A stretch of 64,000 nucleotides of DNA from Amycolatopsis sp. NBC_01480 (GTDB lineage Bacteria; Actinomycetota; Actinomycetes; Mycobacteriales; Pseudonocardiaceae). Where the stretch lies: assembly GCF_036227205.1 (NCBI RefSeq), contig NZ_CP109442.1, positions 6,014,001-6,078,000 on the forward strand, written 5' to 3'. The notes beneath the pieces were generated by a model that saw nothing but the letters and a program-made list of their open reading frames with translations, had not been told where the DNA came from and did no database searches. Shown here piece by piece: positions 42,084-50,794 of this stretch; the first letter of the stretch is position 1, and the number at the start of each line of letters is the position of its first letter. The position numbers were made by a program, and so were the translations under genes.

Positions 42084-43109
42084 TCACTCGGCTGTGGTAG
42101 CCCGGGGCTTGCGCTGCGGCAACGGCGCCGGCGGCACTGCGTTCCGCGGCACTGCGGGCTGTGGCAAGGGTTGCACGGTGGGCTGCGGCAAGGGTGGCGC
42201 AGTGGGCTGTGGCACGTTTTTCACCGGCGCAGCGGACGACGGCACGGCTGGGGGTTGCGTCCGGCCGCTCGGCTGTGGCAGGGGAGTCGGTTGCGGCACG
42301 GGAGTGGGCTGAGGCAGCGGAGTCGGCTGTGGCAGGGGAATGGGTTCCGGCCGGGCATGGGGTGGAATGGCGGCCGGTGGTACGCCGGTCGGCGGCCCGT
42401 CGGCCGGTGGCTCGGCGGCGGATGGTCCAGCGGAAGGCACCGCAGCGGGCGCCTCGCCGTACACCGAGCCGCCGAAGGAGACCGCGGTGGCGTGCCGGAC
42501 CGCGACCCCGTTGCCCGGCCGTTTCGGCAGCCCGGGCCACAGCTCCCCGGCTTCGTGGGCGGCGGCGCGGATGGCGGCGCCGTCGACGCCGGTGTGCGTT
42601 TCCTTGATGCCCCGGTCGAGCCACTGCACGACCAGCGTCAGCGGCCCGTCCTGCGGCAGCGGCCAGACGAAGACCTGGTGGTCGAGGTGGAACTGGGTGC
42701 CGCCGCCGCCCTGCGCGCGCAGCACCGGCTGGTCGGGCTCCGAGGCCGAGGGCACCGAGATGGTCTCCGAGCTGGCCCGGCTGCCGTCCGGGTAGAGCAC
42801 GCCGATCAGTAGCGCGTTGTAGTCCGGGATCCGGCGATGGTCGATCAGGCTGCCGCTGCGGCCTTCGTGCAGGCTGTCGCGCGAGTACACGCCGAGCCGC
42901 AGCGTCATCGCCTCCGGCCACACCTCGATGCCCCGCAGCGCGACGATCGTGCGCTCGGAGCGTCCGAGCGGCATCGCCCACGGCAGCAGCGCCGGGACGA
43001 TGTGGTCGCTCGGCGGGCCGGTCCACGGGCGGCCCTCGTAGCCGAACAGCTCCTGCTCCCGCACCGGGAACAGGGGCCGCTCGCGCGGGCCGTCCGTGAA
43101 GAAGCTCAT
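42084..43109 (-). CDS. Protein of unknown function with proline-rich repeat tail
   Basis: 341 aa. Residues 1-215 look like a folded beta-rich domain (starting MSFFTDGPRERPLFPVREQE, with VALRGIEVWPEAMTLRLGVY). The last ~120 residues are Pro/Ala-rich with repeated PLPQPTP and PVPQPTP units. I recognise no family. The low-complexity tail may bind partners or span the wall, but there is no signal peptide. The 212 bp between it and the kinase stop (43110-43321) show nothing further. Confidence 0.75.
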   Translation of the reverse strand: MSFFTDGPRERPLFPVREQELFGYEGRPWTGPPSDHIVPALLPWAMPLGRSERTIVALRGIEVWPEAMTLRLGVYSRDSLHEGRSGSLIDHRRIPDYNALLIGVLYPDGSRASSETISVPSASEPDQPVLRAQGGGGTQFHLDHQVFVWPLPQDGPLTLVVQWLDRGIKETHTGVDGAAIRAAAHEAGELWPGLPKRPGNGVAVRHATAVSFGGSVYGEAPAAVPSAGPSAAEPPADGPPTGVPPAAIPPHARPEPIPLPQPTPLPQPTPVPQPTPLPQPSGRTQPPAVPSSAAPVKNVPQPTAPPLPQPTVQPLPQPAVPRNAVPPAPLPQRKPRATTAE

Positions 43110-43321
43110 GCTTGCTCGCGTGCCGACGGGCCGCCGTCCTCCGGCGACCGGGCCACGGCGGGGGAGAACGCCTTGCCGAACATGTCCGACACTCCCTCCG
43201 CGCCGTTCTTCGGGCGACCTCGACGTTACCGGACGCCCGCGCGCCGCCCGGGCGTTTTCCGGCGCTGGGCCAGCTGTTGTGCTACCACAGCTTCCCGGCT
43301 TTCCGCCAGTGTGGCCACCGC

Positions 43322-45361
43322 TCAGCCGCCGAAGCCGCGGATCTTCACCTTCGTGCCCTTCGGCACCAGCGAGCCCGGCTGCGGGTCCTGCTGGAAGACG
43401 AAGTCGAACCCGCCACCGTGGCCGCGACCGCCGCCGCCGTCACCGCCCTTATCGGCTTGCAGGCCGGCGTCCTTGAGGATCTGCTCCGCCTGGTCGAACG
43501 GCTTGAACCGGACGTCGGGCACCTGGACGGCGTTGGAGACGAAGACCTTCACCACCTTGCGGCCCGGCGAGTTCGCCGCCGGGTCGGTGCGGGTGACCGA
43601 GCCGGCCGGCACGGTCTGGGAGAACTCCTCGCCGCCGTCCTGCGGCTGGAACCCGGCCTGCTGCAGGATGCCGAACGCCTCGTCCTTCGACCGCCCGGTG
43701 ACGTCGGGCACCGGCGGCAGCGGCTCGGGGCCCTTGGACAGCACCAGCGTGACCTGGCCGCCGATGTCCACCGGCGTGCCGGGGGCGGGGGAGACGCTCA
43801 GCACGGTGCCCTCGGGCGCGGTGTCGCTGTACGCCGGCGTGCCCTGTGTGACGGTGAGCTGCTGGTCCTGGATCGCCTTGGTGGCGTCGGCGAGCGGGCT
43901 GCCCACCTGGATGTTCGGCACCACCGGCTTGCCCTTGGACACGACCACGGACACGGTGGCGTTCGGCTGCAGCGAGGTGCCCGCGACCGGGTCGGCCTTG
44001 ATCACCGTGTTGGCCGGGACGGTGTTGCTGAACTCCTGGCTGTACTGCGGGGTCAGCTTCGCCGCCCGCAGCGCGTCACCTGCCGAGGCCTGGCTGAGCC
44101 CGACGAGCTTCGGCACCGTCGAGGTGTTCGGGCCGGTGTCGCTGAGGATGAACGCGTACGCGCCGATCAGCCCGCCGAGCACCAGCACGCCGAGCGCGAT
44201 CAGGGCGATGAGCTTCCGGCGGTCGCGCGGCTTCTTCTCCTCGGCGGGGGCCGGACGCCGGGGCGGCGTCGGCGGCACGGCCTGCTGCTGGCCGGTCGGC
44301 GGTGACATCGGCGGTCCCGGTGGCGGGACCGGCACGGCCCTGGTCAGCGCGCGGGTGCCGCGCGGGCCGGAAACCGGCATGGTCTGCTCGGTGACGGCGG
44401 GGATGCGCGGAAGGGTGCGCTCGGCGTCGGACACCCCGTCGCCGTCCGGCGGGGGCGGGATCGGCACGCCCACCAGCGCCAGGCCCAGCTCGGCGCGGAC
44501 CGCCTGCAGCTCGGCCAGGAACACGCCGGCGTCGGCCGGGCGCAGCTCGGGGTCGCGCCGGGTGGCGCGCAGGATCAGCTCGTCCAGTGCGGGCGGCAGG
44601 CCGGGGCGCAGGTCGCTCGGCCGCGGGACGTCGTCGTTGACATGCCGGTACGCCACCGAAAGCGCGGTGTCGCCGGTGTAGGGCGCCTGGCCGGTGAGCA
44701 TCTCGTACAGCAGGATCCCGGCCGAGTAGACGTCGCCGCGCGCCGCGGCCGCGCCGGTGGTGACCTGCTCGGGGGAGAGGTAGGCGACGGTGCCGAGGAT
44801 GACGCTGGAGCTGGTGGTCCCGGCGCTCGCGACGGCGCGGACCAGGCCGAAGTCCCCGACCTTCACCACCCCGCCGGTGAGCACGGTGCTGCTGCGGCCG
44901 ATCAGCACGTTCTCCGGCTTGACGTCGCGGTGCACCAGCCCGGCGGCGTGCGCGGCGGCCAGCGCCGAGAGCACCGGCTCGGCGATGCTCAGCGCGAGCG
45001 CCACGTCCAGCGGCCCCTGCTCGGCCATCAGGTCGCGCAGCGTGCCGCCGTCGACCAGCTCCATCACCAGGAACGCCAGGCCGGAGTCCTCGCCGGCCGG
45101 GGTGTCGAAGCCCTGGTCGTGCACGGCTACGACGTTCGGGTGATGCAGCTGCGCGGCGGAGCGCGCCTCGCGTACGAACCGCTCCACGAACGAGCGGTCG
45201 TCGGCGAAGCGGGGATCCATGATCTTGATCGCCACCTGCCGGTCCAGCCGGGTGTCCAGCCCCCGGTAGACCGACGACATCCCGCCGCGGGCCAGCAGCC
45301 TGTCCACGCGGTAGCGGTGTTCGAGCAGCGTGCCGACCAGGCTCGGATGCGTCCGTGTCAC
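43322..45361 (-). CDS. Membrane Ser/Thr protein kinase with four PASTA domains (PknB/PknL-like)
   Basis: 679 aa. The kinase domain covers about residues 14-285: glycine loop LLARGGMSSVYRG, Lys46 in VAIKI, VHRDVKPEN with Asp146, and GDFG at 169-172. After a Pro-rich linker comes one transmembrane helix at about 384-406, then four extracellular PASTA repeats that should bind peptidoglycan fragments. The fourth has a Gly/His insertion (GGDGGGGRGHGGG). Genomic context matches mycobacterial pknL, whose product lacks PASTA repeats. The GTG at 45361 is preferred over longer frames because a -10 lies 6 nt upstream. Confidence 0.93.
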   Translation of the reverse strand: MTRTHPSLVGTLLEHRYRVDRLLARGGMSSVYRGLDTRLDRQVAIKIMDPRFADDRSFVERFVREARSAAQLHHPNVVAVHDQGFDTPAGEDSGLAFLVMELVDGGTLRDLMAEQGPLDVALALSIAEPVLSALAAAHAAGLVHRDVKPENVLIGRSSTVLTGGVVKVGDFGLVRAVASAGTTSSSVILGTVAYLSPEQVTTGAAAARGDVYSAGILLYEMLTGQAPYTGDTALSVAYRHVNDDVPRPSDLRPGLPPALDELILRATRRDPELRPADAGVFLAELQAVRAELGLALVGVPIPPPPDGDGVSDAERTLPRIPAVTEQTMPVSGPRGTRALTRAVPVPPPGPPMSPPTGQQQAVPPTPPRRPAPAEEKKPRDRRKLIALIALGVLVLGGLIGAYAFILSDTGPNTSTVPKLVGLSQASAGDALRAAKLTPQYSQEFSNTVPANTVIKADPVAGTSLQPNATVSVVVSKGKPVVPNIQVGSPLADATKAIQDQQLTVTQGTPAYSDTAPEGTVLSVSPAPGTPVDIGGQVTLVLSKGPEPLPPVPDVTGRSKDEAFGILQQAGFQPQDGGEEFSQTVPAGSVTRTDPAANSPGRKVVKVFVSNAVQVPDVRFKPFDQAEQILKDAGLQADKGGDGGGGRGHGGGFDFVFQQDPQPGSLVPKGTKVKIRGFGG

Positions 45362-45367
45362 GGCTGA

Positions 45368-45373
45368 ATCGTA
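45368..45373 (-). promoter_or_regulatory. Candidate leaderless -10 of the PASTA kinase
   Basis: Read on the minus strand, TACGAT ends 6 nt before the GTG at 45361, with no ribosome-binding site. This supports the chosen start. Confidence 0.5.
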
Positions 45374-45396
45374 CGGAACCGCCGGGGTGGCGCGGA

Positions 45397-45415
45397 GGTG
45401 ACCTGGCAGGTCACC
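45397..45415. promoter_or_regulatory. 19-bp perfect palindrome between the kinase and Rv2175c-like genes
   Basis: GGTGACCTG-G-CAGGTCACC has 9-bp perfect arms around one base. It sits just upstream of the expected -35 of the kinase and 47 bp before the DNA-binding protein gene, so it could control both. The Rv2175c-like protein itself is one candidate ligand. Confidence 0.65.
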
Positions 45416-45462
45416 CGTGCGTACCAATGGGACGCCCGGTCGAATGTGGCACAGTGTCACCT

Positions 45463-45831
45463 GTGAGTGGGATTCCTGTCGCCGAAGACGTCCTCGACCC
45501 CGCGGTAGCGGTTCTTCCGCTGACGGAGGTGGCGACGGCCCTCGGGACTTCGGTCAACAAGGTGCGCCAGATGCTGCGCGAAGGCCAGCTGATCGCGGTG
45601 AAGCGCGGCGGCGAGCTGTGCGTGCCGGGCGCGTTTTTCGTCAAGGACGGCGTGGTCAAGGGGCTGGCGGGGACGATCACCGTGCTCGCGGACTCCGGCT
45701 TCAGCCGCACCGAGATGCTGCGCTGGCTGTTCGAGGCGGACGACACGCTCCCGGGCTCGACCCCGGTGAACGCGCTCCGCACCAGCCACGGCACCGAGGT
45801 CAAGCGCCGCGCGCAGGCGATGGCCTTCTAG
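45463..45831 (+). CDS. Rv2175c-like DNA-binding protein, predicted kinase substrate
   Basis: 122 aa. A winged-helix-like region (VLPLTEVATALGTSVNKVRQ, then MLREGQLIAV) is followed by a conserved C-terminal domain (LADSGFSRTEMLRWLFEADD). The family member Rv2175c binds DNA and is phosphorylated by PknL, encoded next to it in M. tuberculosis; the same divergent pair is seen here. GTG at 45463 is chosen; GTG at 45454 is also possible. Its last 32 bp overlap the 3' end of the convergent MFS gene. Confidence 0.88.
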   Translation: MSGIPVAEDVLDPAVAVLPLTEVATALGTSVNKVRQMLREGQLIAVKRGGELCVPGAFFVKDGVVKGLAGTITVLADSGFSRTEMLRWLFEADDTLPGSTPVNALRTSHGTEVKRRAQAMAF

Positions 45832-46987
45832 CGCCCGTCCCGTCCCGCGTTCCGGTCCCCGGTGAACACACCAGGTAACCGATCGCGGCGGCGAGTTGCA
45901 GCCCCGCGGCGGCGCACAGGCACACCGCCGGCGACTGCCCGGCGAGCGGTCCCGCGACGGCCGTGCCCGCGGCCATCCCGGCGATCTTCACGCTCGCCGC
46001 GGTGGTGAAGGCCTGAGCCCGCACGTCCGCGGGCGCCTCCCGGTGCCGGACCGCGAACACCGCCGAGAGCTGCGGCCCTTCGCCGAATCCGATCAGTACG
46101 GCGGCCGCGACCAGCAGGATCGCGTTCGGCGCCGCCGCGGTCGCGAGGAAACCCGAGCCGAGCGCGACCGTGCTGAGCAGCACCGTGATGTCCGGCGGGC
46201 CGGGCAGCGGGTGGCGGGCCAGCAGTGCGTTGACGAGCAGGGACGCCACGGCCATGACGGTCAGCAGCAGCGTGCCGTACCCCGCGCCGCCGAGCCGGTG
46301 CAGGCCCAGGACCGGGTAGCAGACCATGGCCATACCGATGCCGGCGTACGAGAGCGTGGTGGTCACGGTCGTGCGGCGCAGCGGGCGGTTGCGGAGCAGG
46401 AACAGTGCGGCGGCGGTGGGCTTTCGCGGGTTCCGCGGGCGCTCCGCCCGGCGCGGCAGGCGCCAGGCGACCGGAACAGCCGCTGCCACGAACACGCTTG
46501 CGACGGTGAGCGCGACCGGCGCGCCCGCGAGGTTCGCCAGCAGCCCGGCGAGTCCGGGGCCGGCCAGGCTCGCTGCGGTGAACGTCATCGCGTCGAGCGT
46601 GCTCGCTCGCGGCAGCCGCTCCGGCGGGACCAGCGCGGGCAGCTGCGCGGTCCAGCCGCCCGCGACCGCCGGGTTGAGCAGGCCGGCGAGCGCCGCCGTC
46701 GCCAGCACCAGCGCGAAGGGCACGCGGCCGAAGAGCACCGTGATCAACGCGAGCCCGGCGGCGTACCCGGCGAGCGCCGTGGCCAGGACCCTGCCGGGAG
46801 AGCGGGACCGGTCCAGCGCCGCGCCGAGCAACGGTCCGCCGAACGCGGCCGCGATGGTCAGCCCGGCCAGCAGGGTCGAGCCCGTGACCGCCGTCGACGA
46901 ACTCAGTCCCAGCAGGAGCAGCGCGGGACCGGACGACTCGTCGCCACTGCGGGCGGCCGTCGCGCCGATCAGGTAACGGCTCAGCAC
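45800..46987 (-). CDS. MFS transporter
   Basis: 395 aa with about 12 membrane helices in two halves. The loop GAALDRSRSPGRVLATALAG fits the family's conserved cytoplasmic loop 2-3, and a basic central loop (RLPRRAERPRNPRKP) separates the halves. It is probably an exporter; the substrate is unknown. I place the start at GTG 46987 (VLSRYLIGATAARSG); a TTG at 46993 is an alternative. The divergent CGNR gene begins 22 bp away. Its end overlaps the Rv2175c-like gene by 32 bp tail to tail. Confidence 0.85.
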   Translation of the reverse strand: MLSRYLIGATAARSGDESSGPALLLLGLSSSTAVTGSTLLAGLTIAAAFGGPLLGAALDRSRSPGRVLATALAGYAAGLALITVLFGRVPFALVLATAALAGLLNPAVAGGWTAQLPALVPPERLPRASTLDAMTFTAASLAGPGLAGLLANLAGAPVALTVASVFVAAAVPVAWRLPRRAERPRNPRKPTAAALFLLRNRPLRRTTVTTTLSYAGIGMAMVCYPVLGLHRLGGAGYGTLLLTVMAVASLLVNALLARHPLPGPPDITVLLSTVALGSGFLATAAAPNAILLVAAAVLIGFGEGPQLSAVFAVRHREAPADVRAQAFTTAASVKIAGMAAGTAVAGPLAGQSPAVCLCAAAGLQLAAAIGYLVCSPGTGTRDGTGARRPSPARGA

Positions 46988-47009
46988 AGTCAAGACGTTA
47001 CAGTGGGGT

Positions 47010-47567
47010 ATGACTGTTCCGCCGCCGGATTTCCCGGGTGGCCGTTCGGCGGTGCGCCGCGCGGTGGACCTGCTCGACGTGCTGCTGCCGGTGCCGCCTG
47101 ACCCGGCCCGGGTGGCCGAGGTGCTGGTGGCGCGCGGGGAGCCGGACGAGCCGTTGGCCACGGCCGCCGTCGCCGAGCTGCACGAAGCCGCGCTCGAACT
47201 GCGCGAGGTCTTCGCCGCGCCCGATACGGCGGCCGCAGCGAAGGTGCTGAACCGGCTGTTCGCGAAGTACGCGAGCCCGCCGCGGCTGACCGCGCACGAC
47301 GCGGACTTCGGCTGGCACCTGCACGTCGACGCGGCCGACGACGGGCCGTGGGGCGCGTGGTTCGTGACGTCCTCGGCGCTCGCCCTGGCCGGGCTGCTGG
47401 CCGAACGGCAGGGGCCGCCGGGCGGGCTGTGTGCGTCGCCCTCGTGCGGGCGCCCGTTCGCACATCTGGGCGGCGGCAGTCCACGGCGTTATTGCTCGAC
47501 GCGCTGCGCGACCCGCGAGCGTGTGGCGGCGCACCGGGCCAAGACGAAAGCCCCCTCACCGGAGTGA
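47010..47567 (+). CDS. CGNR zinc-finger protein
   Basis: 185 aa. The C terminus has the CGNR-type finger: LCASPSCGRPFAHLGGGSPR then RYCSTRCATRERVAAHR, giving CxxxxC...CxxxC. The N-terminal domain (ABATE type) may sense a ligand. Such proteins are presumed stress-responsive DNA-binding regulators. It is divergent from the MFS transporter with only 22 bp between starts, so it may regulate that gene. Confidence 0.9.
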   Translation: MTVPPPDFPGGRSAVRRAVDLLDVLLPVPPDPARVAEVLVARGEPDEPLATAAVAELHEAALELREVFAAPDTAAAAKVLNRLFAKYASPPRLTAHDADFGWHLHVDAADDGPWGAWFVTSSALALAGLLAERQGPPGGLCASPSCGRPFAHLGGGSPRRYCSTRCATRERVAAHRAKTKAPSPE

Positions 47568-47577
47568 GAGGGCCTTC
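47546..47577. terminator. Bidirectional terminator between CGNR and LLM genes
   Basis: GAAAGCCCCCTCAC and GTGAGAGGGCCTTC pair over 14 positions, two of them as G-U type mismatches, around a CGGA loop. The stem includes the CGNR stop codon. It lies between convergent genes. Confidence 0.6.
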
Positions 47578-47592
47578 GGGAACTGCCGGGGG

Positions 47593-48381
47593 TCAGCCGT
47601 TCTGCTGGTTCCGCCAGTCGATCCACGGCTTGACCTTGGACAGGTCGTAGTCCGGCCCGTTCAGGCCCACGGTGAACAGGGAGACGCCGTGCGCGAGGAG
47701 CTTCGGGCCCAGCTCGTCCGGGCTGCCCTCCACCCCGCAGGAGCGCTCGATCTCGGCCGGGTCGCGGCCCAGGTCCGCGCAGTGCTGGTCGAGGATCTTC
47801 ACCTTGCGCTCGACGACCTCCGCGTCGCCGAAGCCGTGCCAGATGTCGGCGTGCTTCGCGACCAGCTTGAGGGTCTTCTTCTCGCCGCCGCCGCCGATCA
47901 GCACCGGGATCTTGCGCGTCGGCGCCGGGTTCAGCTTGTCCAGCCGCGATTCGATCCGCGGCAGGGAGTCGGCCAGGTCGTTCAGCCGGCCGCCCGCGGT
48001 GCCGAATTCGTAGCCGTACTCGTCGTAGTCCTTCTCGAACCAGCCGGAGCCGATGCCGAGGATGAGCCGTCCGCCGGAGATGTTGTCGACGGTGCGCGCC
48101 ATGTCGGCGAGCAGCTCGGGATTGCGGTAGCTGTTGCACGTCACCAGCGCGCCGATCTCCACGCGGGAGGTCGCTTCGGCCCACGCGCCGAGCATCGTCC
48201 AGCACTCGAAGTGCTTGCCCTCGGGCTCGCCGTACAGCGGGTAGAAGTGGTCCCAGTTGAAGATGATGTCGACGCCGAGTTCTTCGGCCTCCGCGGCCGC
48301 GCGGCGGATGCTGTCGTAATCGGCGTGCTGCGGCTGGAGCTGGACGCCGACCCGGAGCCGCCTGTTCGAAGCAGTGGTCAT
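47593..48381 (-). CDS. LLM-class F420-dependent oxidoreductase
   Basis: 262 aa. The luciferase-like barrel shows RVGVQLQPQHADYDSIRRAA, VDIIFNWDHFYPLYGEPEGK, IGALVTCNSYRNPELLADMA and GRLILGIGSGWFEKDYDEYG, the TIGR03854-like F420 type. These proteins use F420 to oxidise or reduce small molecules. Its ATG overlaps the crtB stop by 4 bp, so it is the last gene of the carotenoid operon. It may modify a carotenoid, though that is inference. Confidence 0.88.
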   Translation of the reverse strand: MTTASNRRLRVGVQLQPQHADYDSIRRAAAEAEELGVDIIFNWDHFYPLYGEPEGKHFECWTMLGAWAEATSRVEIGALVTCNSYRNPELLADMARTVDNISGGRLILGIGSGWFEKDYDEYGYEFGTAGGRLNDLADSLPRIESRLDKLNPAPTRKIPVLIGGGGEKKTLKLVAKHADIWHGFGDAEVVERKVKILDQHCADLGRDPAEIERSCGVEGSPDELGPKLLAHGVSLFTVGLNGPDYDLSKVKPWIDWRNQQNG

Positions 48382-49316
48382 GATCGCAGCGTAAGCCCGT
48401 AACCACGGAACGCGCCAAGCCGGACTTGGACCAGCTCCAGCATCGCGACCGCCAGCCGCCGGCCTTTGCCGACCACCGCGCGGCGGTTCAGCACGTCGTA
48501 ATCCATCGCTTCGATCTCGTCGAGGATGCCTTCGTACAGCGTGATCGCGGTCCGCACACACGGCCGCGATTCGGGGCGCAGCAAGGGAATTCCGGCCTCC
48601 GCGCGACGATAGACCGCGCGGTTGCGCGAAACCGCGACAGCCAGCGCGCGCCGTACCCGCGGGTCCGGTACCCGGCGGCGGCGCGATTCGGCGAGCAGCG
48701 CGCGGTCCACACCGAACACCGCCAGCTCCTCGGTGGGCAGGTACAGCCGGCCGCGGTCCAGGTCCTCGCCGATGTCCCGGATGAAATTGGTGAGCTGGAA
48801 GGCTTCCCCGAGCGCGGCGGCACTCGGGACCGCGTCGGCGAGTGGTACGACCGTGCCGAACACCGGCAGCATCTGCAGCCCGATCACGGACGCCGAGCCA
48901 TGGATGTACTCGGCGAGTTCGGCGTAGGTCGCGTATTCCGTGACCGTCAGGTCCATCCGCATCGAGTGCAGGAACGCGTCCACCAGCCCGCGTTCGATGC
49001 CGTGGCGGCGGACGGTGTCGGCCAGCGCGGCGAGCACCGGGTCGGCGGGTTCGCCGCCGCCGTATACCTCGTCGACCAGTCCGGCGACCTTGTCCAGCGC
49101 CACCTCCGGATCGGTGCCCGGCGAAGGGTTGTCGACCAGCTCGTCGGCCATCCGCGCGAAGCCGTACAACGCGTGCGCCGAGGGCCGGGCCCGCGCCGGC
49201 AGCAGCCGGGTGGCGAGGAAAAACGTGCGGCCGTGGTGGGCGTTGATGCGGCGGCACTCGGTGTACGCGGACCGCAGGGCGGGGCCGGTGATCCCGGCGG
49301 CGTCCAGTTCGTTCAC
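48378..49316 (-). CDS. crtB: Phytoene synthase
   Basis: 312 aa. The two Asp-rich motifs are ADELVDNP (first DxxxD) and NFIRDIGEDLDRGRLYLPTE (second). YTECRRINAHHGRTFFLATR opens the domain. It joins two GGPP molecules to phytoene. The GTG start (VNELDAAGITG) overlaps the crtI stop by 4 bp; the much longer open frame running upstream through crtI out of phase is not real. Confidence 0.94.
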   Translation of the reverse strand: MNELDAAGITGPALRSAYTECRRINAHHGRTFFLATRLLPARARPSAHALYGFARMADELVDNPSPGTDPEVALDKVAGLVDEVYGGGEPADPVLAALADTVRRHGIERGLVDAFLHSMRMDLTVTEYATYAELAEYIHGSASVIGLQMLPVFGTVVPLADAVPSAAALGEAFQLTNFIRDIGEDLDRGRLYLPTEELAVFGVDRALLAESRRRRVPDPRVRRALAVAVSRNRAVYRRAEAGIPLLRPESRPCVRTAITLYEGILDEIEAMDYDVLNRRAVVGKGRRLAVAMLELVQVRLGAFRGYGLTLRS

Positions 49317-50794
49317 CGGCCGGTGATCCTTTCCGCGGCGAGTCGTCCGGAGATCAGCACCGGCGGGATGCCGACGCCGGGGGTGGTGCCGCTGCCCGCG
49401 AGCACCACGTTGCCCGCGGCCCGCACCAGGTTGGCGGGCCGGAACGGGCCGGTCTGGGCAAAGGTGTGCGCCAGCGAGAACGGGGTCCCGGCGGCGAGCC
49501 CGCGCGCCGACCAGTCCGCGGGCGTGATCAGCTCGTCGACGGTGAACTCGCCGCCGAACCCGGTGAGCCCGCGCGATTCCAGCGTGCGCACCAGTTCTTC
49601 GCGGTACGGGCCGCCGACGCGCGGCCAGTCGATGCGGCCGCGGTGCAGGTTCGGCGCCGGCGCGAGCACGGAGACGATCTCGCCGCCTTCGCCGGCCAGC
49701 CCCGGCTCGGTCGCGGTCGGGCGGGTCACGAGCAGCGACGGGTCGCTCATCAGCTTGCCCTCGCGGACGATCTCGGCGAACGTGCGCTCCCACGCGTCGC
49801 CGAAGAAAATCGTGTGGTGGCCCAATTTCGGCCACGAGCGGCCGGTGCGCCCGTGCAGCACCACGGCCGAAGGCGAGTACCGCAACGGAAGCACCCGCCG
49901 GGGGCGCGCGCCGAGCAGCCGGTACGCCGTGGTCAGCTCGGTCGCGAGGACCACCGCGTCGCACTCGATCCGCTCACCCGAGCGCGTCCGGACCGCGCGC
50001 ACCCGCGAGGAAACCCGTTCCAGCCACGCGGCTTCGGTGCCGAATCGCAGATCGGCCCCCGCGCGCCCGGCGGCGCCGGCCATCGACCGCGCGATCGCGC
50101 CCATGCCGCCGCGCGGGTAGTACACGCCGCCGACGGTGTCCATGTACGCGATGACGCCGTACGCGCCCATCGCGCGCGCCGGGTCGAGGCCCGCGTACAG
50201 CGCCTGGAACGAAAACAGCCGGCGTACGCGCTCGTCGCGAAGGAAGGTGGCGACCTTCGGGCCGAGCCGGCCGAAGCCGCCGAGCGCCGCGAGCTTCACC
50301 AGTTCCGGCCGGACGAGGCCGAACGGCGAATCGAAGTTCGCGCCGATGAAGTGGTCCTTCTGCGTGGCGTACAGCTCGGTGAGCCAGCGCCGCAGCCGTC
50401 GGTAGCCGCGCGCCTCCGCGGGCCCGGCGAACGCCCGGATCTCGGCCTCCATCGCGTCGCCGTCGGTGCGCAGCGCGAGCGTGCTGCCGTCCGCGAACCG
50501 CGCGCGGTAGGCCGGGTCGAGCTTCGTCAGCGGGAGGTTGTCGGCCAGTGACTCGCCGACGGCGTGAAAGGCCTCATCGACCAGCTCGGGCATGGTGAGC
50601 ACACTCGCGCCGGTGTCCACGGCGTTGCCGCCGAAGTCCTGTTGCCCGGCCCGTCCGCCCGGCGTCTTGGCCTGCTCCAGCAGCGTGACGCGGCGGCCGG
50701 CGCCGAGCAGGTGCAACGCGGCCGAGAGCCCGGCCAGCCCCGCCCCGACCACCACCACGTGGTCGGTGGGCCCGGTGACGGTCCGGCCCTCCAT
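49313..50794 (-). CDS. crtI: Phytoene desaturase
   Basis: 493 aa. The FAD site is VVVVGAGLAGLSAALHLLGA with GGRAG after it; the C-terminal CrtI signature region is GTTPGVGIPPVLISGRLAAE. It introduces double bonds into phytoene to give coloured carotenoids. Its ATG overlaps the last base of the idsA stop (TGATG). No cyclase or glycosyltransferase gene is here, so the end product could be lycopene or a later modified pigment. Confidence 0.95.
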   Translation of the reverse strand: MEGRTVTGPTDHVVVVGAGLAGLSAALHLLGAGRRVTLLEQAKTPGGRAGQQDFGGNAVDTGASVLTMPELVDEAFHAVGESLADNLPLTKLDPAYRARFADGSTLALRTDGDAMEAEIRAFAGPAEARGYRRLRRWLTELYATQKDHFIGANFDSPFGLVRPELVKLAALGGFGRLGPKVATFLRDERVRRLFSFQALYAGLDPARAMGAYGVIAYMDTVGGVYYPRGGMGAIARSMAGAAGRAGADLRFGTEAAWLERVSSRVRAVRTRSGERIECDAVVLATELTTAYRLLGARPRRVLPLRYSPSAVVLHGRTGRSWPKLGHHTIFFGDAWERTFAEIVREGKLMSDPSLLVTRPTATEPGLAGEGGEIVSVLAPAPNLHRGRIDWPRVGGPYREELVRTLESRGLTGFGGEFTVDELITPADWSARGLAAGTPFSLAHTFAQTGPFRPANLVRAAGNVVLAGSGTTPGVGIPPVLISGRLAAERITGR

